Positions 6,419-12,775 of a stretch of 12,775 nt of DNA are shown here, in pieces. Positions within the stretch are counted from its first letter, which is position 1. The number at the start of each line of letters is the position of its first letter. The stretch comes from Cylindrotheca closterium (Eukaryota; Bacillariophyta; Bacillariophyceae; Bacillariales; Bacillariaceae), in NCBI GenBank assembly GCA_933822405.4, contig CAKOGP040001897.1:1615-14389 (forward strand), given 5' to 3'. Position numbers and translations under genes: made by a program. The notes under the pieces were generated by a model. It searched no databases. It worked only from the letters and a program-made list of their open reading frames with translations, and was not told the origin of the DNA.

Positions 6419-8683
6419 TCAGGCAGAAACACGGTCTGAACACAGCATCTGGTGACAATTGGGTGCTTCAGAATTTTCAGCGCCGTTACTTTCCCAAACA
6501 TTGATGTTCTGGACAAAGCCACTAACTTGTCCAGTTTCAGGATCTCGCCTTCCTGGGTTGGTTCCCAAGTGGACGCGACCTTGATTCCAACCGTACATGG
6601 ACCGGAGGTCTTGGACGACCTTACTAGATCCAAAGTACGCATGTTTGGCAACGGGATCAGAGATGCCATGTCCAAGGGCGATTGCTTGATAAGGACCCAA
6701 GGGCACAGCACAGTCACTGTACAAAACGAAGTTGTAGACCATCTTGCAAGAATAGAGCTTTGCCGTGCCCAAGTTGGCAGGAAATTCCCACTTCATAGAT
6801 CCTTTCTTTCGGATTGGATGCCATGGTGTGACCAAGACGCCACCTTCAAGCTCCACCAACTCTTCCACCCCATTGTCACATTCTGTAGTGACAACGCAAC
6901 GCACCTTCACTGCTCTTGAACCTAGCTGGAGAGTATCACCGGGGCACACTGAGCTTACTGGCACGAAGCGGCCATCTACCATACGAACACTGCCTCGAGC
7001 CAAGCACCCAGCCGCTGCATTATAGTACGTAGACATGGATGCAACAGGCCGAAAACGGCTGCTTTCAACTCTTCGAGATGGCGTTGGTGGCGGGATCTTG
7101 CAAAAGATTTCTTCTGCTTCATCGCGAATCATTCCAAATTTTGAGGTGGCATAAATTTGAAGGCCAGGGTCTTTGAAGTTAGTGCATCGCTGCAACTCGT
7201 GTGCCCGAGCAAGGGATAAAAGATAGTGTTTTCCCCACTTATTGTACCAATCAGCGCGACTGTATGCCTCTGTGATCTGGCCTGTCAAATCTTCACGAAT
7301 TGCCTTCAAGATCGTGCGACTATTTGATTCAACATTGACTGATTCTTCAAGAGCCAAATCGAATTCGACAACAAGCTTTGTGATCTCCTGTTGAGCAACC
7401 TGCAAAGCATTGCCTTCCTTCTTAGTGAAACGTTCCTCGGCACTTCGAATTAATTCCACCATGGCATGCCGAAGCCTGGGTACTTCCCAGTCAAGTGAAC
7501 TCGCTGGAGCGTCCCAGCTGATGCCCGCCCCATGGTCCTCTTTCTCAACGATTAGGTCCAAAGTATGCCCAAACGACAAACTTGGTAGAGATTTTGCTTG
7601 CTGCTGAGGTGGCGTTGTCTCTTCGTCTTTGTTCATATGGATTCTTGCTACCCCGTTCTCTTCGAAGACCAGTGTACTTTTCCCCAGAGCAGTACTCACC
7701 ACAAAGGAAGTGGCATTAATGAAAACAGTGCCAACAAATGATGAATCGGGAATAAAAAAGAATTGCCCATCACCTTCAATCGCAAGGTCGTTCAATAGCT
7801 TGCTGTCCAGACAGTATCCAAAACCAAAAGTAGAGATTCGGTAGTTGCATTTTGGAGTCTTTGTCTTGTAGCGGGTGAAGGTCTCAAGCTCGCCTCGTGG
7901 TGGATGAATGTTGGGAACACCATCCGTCAGTAGAAAGACATCAGTAGTCTGGGTCATTTTGTTGGCTAGCTCCATTGCTTGTAAGAGACCGTCCCACAAA
8001 TTTGTGCTTCCCCTAGTCTTGAATTCATTGACGACCCTAGTCGCCATGCTTTTATTGGCGCGGGTCATCTTGAGAAAGGGCAATCGCAATGTAGCTTTAT
8101 CCGCATAGGTTATAATGGCGAGGCAATCTTCGGGACCTAGAATTTCAATCACGGTCTTGGTGGCGTGCTTCACAATGTCCATCAAACTTAATCCCGAGTT
8201 CCCCTCTTGATCTTCTTGAGTAGTAGCTGCATCGTCCATACTATAGCTCTCGTCGATGACGCATATAATGGAAGCTGGCAAGCGACGCTCCGACTTGTCA
8301 TCTGGAACTATGATCTTTACTGCGCCCAACCCGTCTGGTCCAGAGATAATGCTTTGGACTCGAGCTGTCTTTGCAAGTTCCATCAAGGCTTCTTGGTTTT
8401 CAAAGTCAGCTTTGTCATCAGACACAGTCGGCGAAGTGTTGGCACTATTGACAGATCCGTCCTCTTCTTGAGACTCGGCAATTAGATTCTTGAGTGCACG
8501 ATTGGGTAAGAGTTGATCCAAAGTCAATGGATTGCGGGTGATGGGCGAGGTGGAGTTTTGTTCCAGCCATTCTTCAATGGCTTTCTTTTCGTATGTGTTA
8601 CCTTCGTGGTCCACAACAGGGTCAACAAAGGGCTCATTAGTAATGGGACAGACCCCAAAGGCGTCCGCATCTTGAGTCTTCAT
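6419..8683 (-). CDS. U-box / vWA / Vwaint / Vint (Hint) protein, predicted self-processing E3 ubiquitin ligase
   Basis: 754 residues from a clear ATG at 8683 to TGA. Residues 5-75 are a U-box (FGVCPITNEPFVDPVV, YEKKAIEEWL, SPITRNPL), which would recruit an E2 enzyme. Residues about 118-335 are a vWA domain with a complete MIDAS: Asp144, Ser146 and Ser148 (DESYS), Thr227 (STNLWDG), Asp254 (LTDGVPN). Residues about 365-530 are the Vwaint helical region (WYNKWGKHYLLSLARAHEL, NFKDPGLQIY). From Gly559-Cys560 a Vint domain follows, a Hint fold related to inteins and Hedgehog C-termini: AAAGCLARGSV supplies the N-terminal Cys, and VLVTPWHPI gives the block-B Thr619 and His622; the HAYFGSSKVVQDL segment is at 681. 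In Hint proteins this Cys starts an N-S acyl shift and cleavage, so the U-box/vWA half may be released. No signal peptide or membrane segment is seen, so it is probably cytosolic. The domain assignments are strong; substrates and cleavage are inferred. Confidence 0.93.
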   Translation of the reverse strand: MKTQDADAFGVCPITNEPFVDPVVDHEGNTYEKKAIEEWLEQNSTSPITRNPLTLDQLLPNRALKNLIAESQEEDGSVNSANTSPTVSDDKADFENQEALMELAKTARVQSIISGPDGLGAVKIIVPDDKSERRLPASIICVIDESYSMDDAATTQEDQEGNSGLSLMDIVKHATKTVIEILGPEDCLAIITYADKATLRLPFLKMTRANKSMATRVVNEFKTRGSTNLWDGLLQAMELANKMTQTTDVFLLTDGVPNIHPPRGELETFTRYKTKTPKCNYRISTFGFGYCLDSKLLNDLAIEGDGQFFFIPDSSFVGTVFINATSFVVSTALGKSTLVFEENGVARIHMNKDEETTPPQQQAKSLPSLSFGHTLDLIVEKEDHGAGISWDAPASSLDWEVPRLRHAMVELIRSAEERFTKKEGNALQVAQQEITKLVVEFDLALEESVNVESNSRTILKAIREDLTGQITEAYSRADWYNKWGKHYLLSLARAHELQRCTNFKDPGLQIYATSKFGMIRDEAEEIFCKIPPPTPSRRVESSRFRPVASMSTYYNAAAGCLARGSVRMVDGRFVPVSSVCPGDTLQLGSRAVKVRCVVTTECDNGVEELVELEGGVLVTPWHPIRKKGSMKWEFPANLGTAKLYSCKMVYNFVLYSDCAVPLGPYQAIALGHGISDPVAKHAYFGSSKVVQDLRSMYGWNQGRVHLGTNPGRRDPETGQVSGFVQNINVWESNGAENSEAPNCHQMLCSDRVSA

Positions 8684-8864
8684 GATTCTACCTACAAAAA
8701 CGCAGGATGCGATCTTTTGGTTTTATGAGCATCTCCCGAACCCCGAACACCCCCACAATGTGTCATGTGTGAGGATCCAAACCCGCGTTGCGCAAAAGGT
8801 ATTGTTTAGGCTCCTCCCAATGGCACGACTGACTCCGAAATTGATCGGTCGAATAATCAAAGGT

Positions 8865-8909
8865 GGGGATGGCTCAAAAGTGGATTTGTTTGGGGGACGG
8901 ACGAACAAG
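8865..8909 (-). repeat. 45-bp dispersed repeat, left inverted copy
   Basis: Begins GGGGATGGCTCAAAAGTGG on the plus strand. Its complement matches 11995-12039 and 12175-12219 at about 40 of 45 positions. Because the orientation is opposite, the copies could pair as inverted repeats about 3.1-3.3 kb apart. Confidence 0.8.
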
Positions 8910-8950
8910 GACGTCCAAATAAGAAAGGAATTCTCCAGCTTACAAAAAAC

Positions 8951-8982
8951 GGGAGGAAGTATTTTTTTACGATCCTCCCTCC
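8951..8982. repeat. short hairpin
   Basis: GGGAGGA and TCCTCCC form a perfect 7-bp stem around an A/T-rich loop of about 18 bases that contains a run of seven T. It lies just outside the 45-bp repeat. This could be chance or part of a transposon end; no terminator role is claimed. Confidence 0.35.
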
Positions 8983-9280
8983 CCTAGTTTTCTTTCTAGG
9001 TTCGTCAGTGGAAGATTCCGTTTACGGTCCGAAACAGACGTACCCAGTACGATACGGTTTTGACGTACCCATCATACTTTAGGCCCAACAGACTTCAGTC
9101 ATTTCTAAGAAAAATCGTATTTTTTTGGAAAACAGCAAGAACAAAATGATGTTTAGACCGGTTGATGTTCAAGGGGATTATAGATTGCTGACGGAGCCGC
9201 TGCTTTTCCTTCTCCCTTAGCGTGATGCTACCATATTTTCATTATTTGTGAAGCAGAGCAGCATATTCTTTCTTCGACAG

Positions 9281-9306
9281 TGCAAATGATCTACAGAGTA
9301 AAGTGG
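9281..9306 (+). repeat. stray copy of a right-arm segment
   Basis: These 26 bases, GTGCAAATGATCTACAGAGT plus AAAGTG, recur identically in the right inverted arm of the foldback-like element at 11200-11225, in the same orientation. Weaker similarity extends on both sides (GAATnAATC after it). The equivalent place in the left arm (near 10036-10041) lacks the segment. Confidence 0.8.
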
Positions 9307-9326
9307 TTCTGGAAGAATGAATCACC

Positions 9327-9602
9327 ATGCGTTTCAAGGGAAATGCAGTTCCCTACTGTCAACAATCAGCCTTGGGATGCCACATGAATTGCATGGGAAT
9401 CAACGTAATGCCCTCTATTCACCGCTGCCAACAAAAATCTTCTCTTTGGATTCATTCAAAGCAAAAGGAGGAGTGGTGCCAATCGCTCATCATTTCGCAA
9501 CTAAGTTGCACCAGCAGTTGTGAGGATATGCAGACCAAGATTATAAATGAAGCTACTCCTAGAACAGATAAGTATTCGTTATTAAATAGAGCTCTAGTTT
9601 AA
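9327..9602 (+). CDS. unassigned 91-residue Cys-rich open frame
   Basis: An ATG-started frame of 91 codons with seven cysteines between residues 11 and 65 (CQQSALGCHMNC, HRCQQ, SCTSSC) and no signal peptide. A second overlapping plus-strand frame of 68 codons starts at 9317. It lies between the U-box gene and the foldback-like element, starting shortly after a stray copy of an element segment. No family is recognised and composition does not separate it from noncoding sequence. It is reported because it is the only sizeable frame in this stretch. Confidence 0.15.
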   Translation: MRFKGNAVPYCQQSALGCHMNCMGINVMPSIHRCQQKSSLWIHSKQKEEWCQSLIISQLSCTSSCEDMQTKIINEATPRTDKYSLLNRALV

Positions 9603-9702
9603 TGTTTTTTTGTTGTTGTTGATTTGGGACGCTTGATGTTGTTGTCGATGTTTTTGTCTTGGAGGATGTCTTATTGGATATCAGGGAGATAAACAGGAAT
9701 AT

Positions 9703-9982
9703 CATGTTTGAAACTAGGGAATATCATGTTTGAAAAAAGGGAGTGTCATGTTTGAAACGTGAGACTGTCATGTTTCAAGCGGGGAATACCATGTTTCAAG
9801 CGGGGAATACCATGTTTGAAACGTGAGACTGTCATGTTTCAAGTGAGGAATACCATGTTTCAAGCGGGGAATACCATGTTTCAAGCGGGGAATACCATGT
9901 TTGAAACGTGAGACTGTCATGTTTCAAGCGGGGAATACCATGTTTCAAGCGGGGAATACGATGTTTGAAACGTGTGTTTGAA
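9703..9982 (+). repeat. tandem 21/22-bp array of the left arm
   Basis: About thirteen units starting CATGTTT. Two main types occur: A, CATGTTTGAAACGTGAGACTGT (22 bp), and B, CATGTTTCAAGCGGGGAATAC (21 bp). After two diverged units the order is A B B A B B B A B B A-like, so there is a higher-order pattern. The core TTTGAAAC/TTTCAAGC differs between types mainly by inversion of GAAAC/CAAGC. Confidence 0.85.
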
Positions 9983-9989
9983 GCAGGGA

Positions 9990-10189
9990 ATGTGAAATGG
10001 GGAATGTCAAACTAACAAGGATTGATTCTGTGACTGATTCCACGGTCGGCGATCACCACCATCTTCTTTCATTTATAATAATATTGTTGTACCAGCTTGT
10101 ATAGCAACATAGGGTCAGTGGTAGACCTTGCAGGTTAGTTTTGTTTCAATTTGATAGCTGCAAAGGGAGTCTGAGAGTTGTCTCACAGA
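9990..10189. other. inner left arm and leader of the element ORF
   Basis: Contains the inner inverted arm (to 10109) and about 80 bp of unique sequence before the ORF's ATG. A TGA lies in frame 15 bp before the ATG, so no N-terminal extension is possible without splicing. Confidence 0.5.
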
Positions 10190-11008
10190 ATGAATTTCCC
10201 AAGGTGTAGCTATCTTGATAATTGCTATCGCATTGCATATGGAATAGATCCTCCTGGTGATAAACTTGATACTAATATTGACATCGCTGATGATTCTACA
10301 GACACTGAAGAAATGACCCTTGACGAGCCTCTAAAAATCCCTCATGCCAAAAAGAACAAGTTTGGCAAAAGCATTTGCTTTAAACTCCCAAACGACGTCC
10401 TCCACTGCACTGTGTATCCTCTGGTCAGGTTTGATGATTCTATGGAGATCACAATTTCACTGGATGGTAAATTCATTGAGAAGAAGCTATTGAAACGCAT
10501 CCCAAAAGATGCATCAGAACTCCTCAATGGAGCAGTCGATCAGAACAATTTGTTGTATGCATCGGCGGAAGCCAAAATCCGCAGGATGAAAAAAGAAATG
10601 AATGAATGGGAAAAAGTGGATGATGATCCATTGCTCCAGTTTGGTGAGGAAATGGCCCCTTTCTTTGTTGATCGTCATGGCCGTCATCAAGATAGCTACA
10701 CCTTGGACACAGTTGAACAGACAGTTTCATTCTGTGTAAGAACCCTTAGTTCGATGAAGGCAAACAGACTCCCACCAGTTATCAAGTCTAAGCAGAATTC
10801 ACCTGCAAGGTCTAGCACTACACGGTCCACTGCCAGCGTTAGCGGCCAGTACATCAACACCGGCTTTGAGGATATGCAGATTGAGATCCCGACTGAAGCT
10901 ACCACCACTGCCGCAACAGCTGCCCCTGGCTTTGTTCCCCAAATGAGCCCAGAGGAGTGGGCAGCAATGCAGAAGGTCATCAAGATGTTCGGTCAAACTA
11001 CTCTTTGA
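10190..11008 (+). CDS. unrecognised 272-residue protein carried by the foldback-like element
   Basis: The only substantial frame inside the inverted arms. The start chosen is ATG 10190, the first after an in-frame TGA. Residues 20-50 are acidic (DIADDSTDTEE). Residues 55-110 look like a compact beta-rich segment (KSICFKLPNDVLHCTVYPLV, MEITISLDGKFIEKKLLKRI). Residues 125-142 are a basic helix (AKIRRMKKEMNEWEK). Residues 150-190 contain FFVDRHGRHQDSY and TVEQTVSFCVRTL. Residues 200-250 are a low-complexity Ser/Thr/Ala linker, and the end (SPEEWAAMQKVIKMFG) is a likely short helix. No DDE, RNase H, HNH or zinc-binding pattern is visible and I do not recognise a family. It may be an element-specific DNA-binding protein, or a host gene picked up by the element. 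Confidence 0.65.
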   Translation: MNFPRCSYLDNCYRIAYGIDPPGDKLDTNIDIADDSTDTEEMTLDEPLKIPHAKKNKFGKSICFKLPNDVLHCTVYPLVRFDDSMEITISLDGKFIEKKLLKRIPKDASELLNGAVDQNNLLYASAEAKIRRMKKEMNEWEKVDDDPLLQFGEEMAPFFVDRHGRHQDSYTLDTVEQTVSFCVRTLSSMKANRLPPVIKSKQNSPARSSTTRSTASVSGQYINTGFEDMQIEIPTEATTTAATAAPGFVPQMSPEEWAAMQKVIKMFGQTTL

Positions 11009-11287
11009 GACAAATGATAGCTTTCATTAAAAGATCTAGATATATGCATTCCTGTGGTATTGTGGTGCTTTGTGTCTTGATTTGTTTACTAGCAGCAGCA
11101 ACCATTGAAACTTGGTGGATCTTTGCCAACCCTTTGTTGCTATACAAGCTGGTACAACAATATTATTATATAAAAGAAGATGGTGGTGATCTCCGACCGT
11201 GCAAATGATCTACAGAGTAAAGTGCTTCAGTCACAGAATCAATCCTTGTTCGTTTGACATTCCCCATTTCACACTCCCCGGTTCAAA
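11009..11287. other. right inner arm, noncoding
   Basis: From 11135 this is the inverted counterpart of 10041-10109 and of the AAGGATTGATTCTGTGACTGA stretch. Between the ORF and the arm there is a hydrophobic plus-strand frame (11032-11208, one predicted membrane-like run IVVLCVLICLLAAATI) that runs on into the arm and has no independent support. Confidence 0.4.
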
Positions 11288-11440
11288 CATGACAGTCACA
11301 CGTTTCAAACATGGTATTCCCCGCTTGAAACATGGTATTCCCGGCTTGAAACATGGTATTCCCGGCTTGAAACATGGTAATCCCGTCAAACATGACAATC
11401 TCACGTTTCCAACATGGTAATCCCCGCTTCAAATATCTCC
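11288..11440 (-). repeat. tandem 21/22-bp array of the right arm
   Basis: Read on the minus strand it has about seven units of the same A and B types as the left array, several with CAAGCCGGGAATAC in place of CAAGCGGGGAATAC and one shortened. It is therefore an inverted, shorter and separately evolving version of 9703-9982. Confidence 0.85.
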
Positions 11441-11454
11441 TGTTTCAAACGGTT

Positions 11455-11488
11455 TTCAACAACAACAACAGCAACAGCAACAGCAACA
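11455..11488 (+). repeat. CAA/CAACAG simple repeat
   Basis: A run of CAACAACAACAACAGCAACAG type at the outer part of the right arm. The equivalent left-arm region (near 9630-9655) is TGTTG-rich but not a clean repeat, so the run expanded in the right arm only. Confidence 0.6.
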
Positions 11489-11757
11489 CCAAGCGTCTCA
11501 GATCAACAACATATATTCCAAGTGGGGAACTGTATATGGACTATAACTTCCCAACGAAACATCTGCAAAATTTCATTCTGACAGGTACAGTAACAGCATT
11601 TGCATCACTACCACTCGAACTCAACGTTGAATCGGTCCCTCAGCCTGCATTCTGTCTGTGCCCTGCGTGTATCCATTCCAAATATCTAGAGCTGCAACTC
11701 AGCACAAAATATTCTGCTGACTTCAAAGTGCTGTAGCGTTCATGAGACTTGGAAATC

Positions 11758-11816
11758 GATCATACTTCCGGCCCTACAGATTTTAGTCATCATACTTTTG
11801 GCCCTACAGATTTTCG
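11758..11816 (+). repeat. two tandem copies of a 30-bp motif
   Basis: ATCATACTTCCGGCCCTACA and its continuation are followed at once by a second copy (CATCATACTTTTGGCCCTAC). A third, more diverged copy in the same orientation is at about 9066-9101, on the other side of the foldback-like element. Confidence 0.65.
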
Positions 11817-11858
11817 TGGTAAAAGGTACTTACAAGTAATAGTATGGGATTTCCAGTA

Positions 11859-12219
11859 CGAACAACGGAATCCTACGCACAGGAATCTGACTTGGTTCCT
11901 TGTATATCAACAGTCACTTTGGGGGGATTTTGAGAACTCGAAATGGTAGATTCATCTGAAGTTCCGTTTTCATCTGTTTTAGACTTAGTAAGTACTTGTT
12001 TGTCCGTCCCCCATAAAAACCTACTTTTGAGCCATCCCCTGCGAACAACGGAATCCTACGCACAGGAATCTGACTTGGTTCCTTGTATATCAACAGGCGC
12101 TTTGGGGGGATTTTGAGAACTCGAAATGGTACATTCTGAAGTTCCGTTTTCATCTGTTTTAGACTTAGTCAGTACTTGTTTGTCCGTCCCCCATAAAAAC
12201 CTACTTTTGAGCCATCCCC
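11859..12219 (+). repeat. 183-bp direct duplication
   Basis: Unit 1 is 11859-12041 and unit 2 is 12042-12219, both starting CGAACAACGGAATCCTACGC and ending in GAGCCATCCCC. They are almost identical; unit 2 lacks five bases near 12133 and has a few substitutions. The last 45 bp of each unit is the dispersed repeat also found inverted at 8865-8909. The near identity indicates a recent tandem duplication. Confidence 0.9.
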
Positions 12220-12563
12220 GTGACAAGTGAAAAAAAAATTCTGTTGGAAGTGACGGAATTCTCTTGATGCTTCGTGTCACAAACAACACGACTAATTCGA
12301 GAACCCGTCGTCTTGTTTGGGCAACAACAACAACATCGTACACCAGTAACAAAGCCAAGATACTCTCCTAGATTCATCATTTAGCTTATTCCTATAGAAA
12401 GTGCATATATGTAGGGTGTAGATTATCGAGAAAATGAAAGGCATAGCGTATCATGTGTACGCAAAACACTGGGTGTCAAGGTTCATTGCACCTGTTCTTG
12501 TGTGTCTGTATTGCCTGCAAAAACAATTTGCACGTAGTCTTCCTAATAGAAGACGCTGGTCCT

Positions 12564-12775
12564 CTACCATTTGAATTTGAGGTATCTGGGCTCACTGCGA
12601 GTAGGTTGACTACCGTCTAAACGAGTCACTGTTTGAAACTGAATGTTTGGAGCTCCACCATTCTTCTTCTTGTTTGTAGATTCATGATTTGTCCGAGAAG
12701 CAGGTCTAATCCGCTGACTTCGTACATAGCTGCCGCTCTCTGCTTGTGCAAACGCCAAAAGAAGGAATAAAATGC
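12564..12775 (-). CDS. partial secreted-protein-like frame at the right edge
   Basis: On the minus strand the frame enters from beyond the window and ends at TAG 12566-12564, about 70 codons. Its visible beginning is a hydrophobic run (ILFLLLAFAQAES) that looks like the end of a signal peptide with an AQA|ES cleavage site. A short basic, Asn/Ser-rich part follows (RSQRIRPASRTNHESTNKKK), then NIQFQTVTRLDGSQ. The starting ATG is outside the window. If real it encodes a small secreted or endomembrane protein, or the first exon of a larger one. The family is not recognised. Confidence 0.4.
   Translation of the reverse strand, partial: ILFLLLAFAQAESGSYVRSQRIRPASRTNHESTNKKKNGGAPNIQFQTVTRLDGSQPTRSEPRYLKFKW

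Larger units (their letters stand above)
8684..9316. other. upstream region of the U-box gene, with repeat remnants
   Basis: No credible gene. The first 100-150 bp should contain the promoter of the leftward U-box gene; no strong TATA box is seen. From about 8865 onward repeats begin: a 45-bp sequence inverted with respect to two copies near 12000 and 12200, a small hairpin (GGGAGGA ... TCCTCCC, 8951-8982), a motif near 9066-9101 that recurs near 11758, and a fragment at 9281-9306 identical to part of the right arm of the foldback-like element. Confidence 0.5.
9614..11511. mobile_element. foldback-like element: long inverted arms with tandem repeats around one ORF
   Basis: Two inverted arms, 9614-10109 and 11135-11511, enclose a single ORF. 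Outermost they share TGTTGTTGATTTGGGACGC against TGTTGTTGATCTGAGACGC. Next come tandem 21/22-bp units, then GGGAATGTCAAAC[T/G]AACAAGGATTG, and innermost about 68 bp (10041-10109 against 11135-11201) nearly identical, including ATTGTTGTACCAGCTTGTAT. The arms differ in length because the left has more tandem units, while the right keeps a 26-bp piece the left lacks. No transposase or reverse transcriptase is encoded, so if mobile the element depends on another copy. No flanking target duplication was found by eye. The architecture resembles Foldback and Galileo elements of flies, which are known for long arms built of short tandem repeats; that is an analogy and not a family assignment. Confidence 0.75.
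11512..12563. other. repeat-rich stretch without a confident gene
   Basis: The repeats at 11758-12219 are listed separately. A plus-strand frame (11374-11736) starts inside the right arm array and continues outside it to a stop at 11734-11736; its second half (about 75 codons from YIPSGELYMDY) is ordinary in composition but its ATG lies in repeat sequence, so I do not call it a gene. From 12220 to 12563 nothing recognisable is seen; this part should hold the 3' end of the minus-strand gene at the right edge. Confidence 0.4.

Noticed and set aside
6452..6919. Plus-strand frame of 155 codons
   Set aside because: It is antisense to the Vint domain of the U-box gene and has no family signal.
9703..9982. 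CRISPR array
   Set aside because: Units follow each other without unique spacers, an inverted version exists at 11288-11440, and the context is eukaryotic.
11199..11420. Plus-strand frame with repeated KHGIPGL-like words
   Set aside because: It is simply a translation of the 21-bp arm units, whose length is a multiple of three.
12056..12358. Minus-strand frames over the 183-bp duplication
   Set aside because: They are open because of repeat content. The shared reading GDGSKV..GGRTNK with the left copy at 8865 was considered as old coding sequence, but the differences are not concentrated at third codon positions.

Overview
The window looks like nuclear DNA of a eukaryotic microalga, most likely a pennate diatom. 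The reasons are: a PIF/Harbinger transposase of the plant-transposon type, proteins combining U-box, von Willebrand A (vWA) and intein-like Vint domains, a plausible GT-AG spliceosomal intron, long intergenic stretches full of simple and inverted repeats, and no bacterial operons or ribosome binding sites. The organism call is inference; no rRNA, tRNA or organellar marker is present to fix it.

Layout. 1-1370: no confident gene; AT-rich simple repeats, a cluster of GGAAAA/TTTTCC palindromes (about 615-755) and an array of five AGCGCGG..CCGCGCT palindromes (921-1066). 1442-2824 (+): an intact-looking PIF/Harbinger DDE transposase, preceded by a TATA-like box and an overlapping upstream ORF. 2885-4483 (-): convergent with it, a lysine-rich protein with an acidic tail, probably in two exons around a 243-nt intron that holds a second GGAAAA palindrome cluster. 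It may be the element's accessory protein.

4644-6077 (+) and 6419-8683 (-) are two tail-to-tail paralogues. The second is a full U-box / vWA / Vwaint / Vint protein: a predicted E3 ubiquitin ligase carrying its own Hint-type self-processing domain. The first keeps only vWA and Vwaint and has lost two of the five metal-site (MIDAS) residues. This pair is the most interesting coding content. If the Hint domain is active, it would cut before Cys560 and free the U-box/vWA part, while the short paralogue could act as a non-catalytic competitor or be a decaying copy.

8684-12563 is a nested repeat region. Its core (about 9614-11511) is a foldback-like element: two long inverted arms, each made largely of tandem 21/22-bp units, enclosing one unrecognised 272-residue ORF (10190-11008). 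Around it lie a stray copy of a segment missing from the left arm (9281-9306), a 45-bp sequence present once inverted on the left and twice on the right, a 183-bp direct duplication (11859-12219), and a short duplicated motif. At the right edge the minus strand enters a frame with a signal-peptide-like start (12564-12775).
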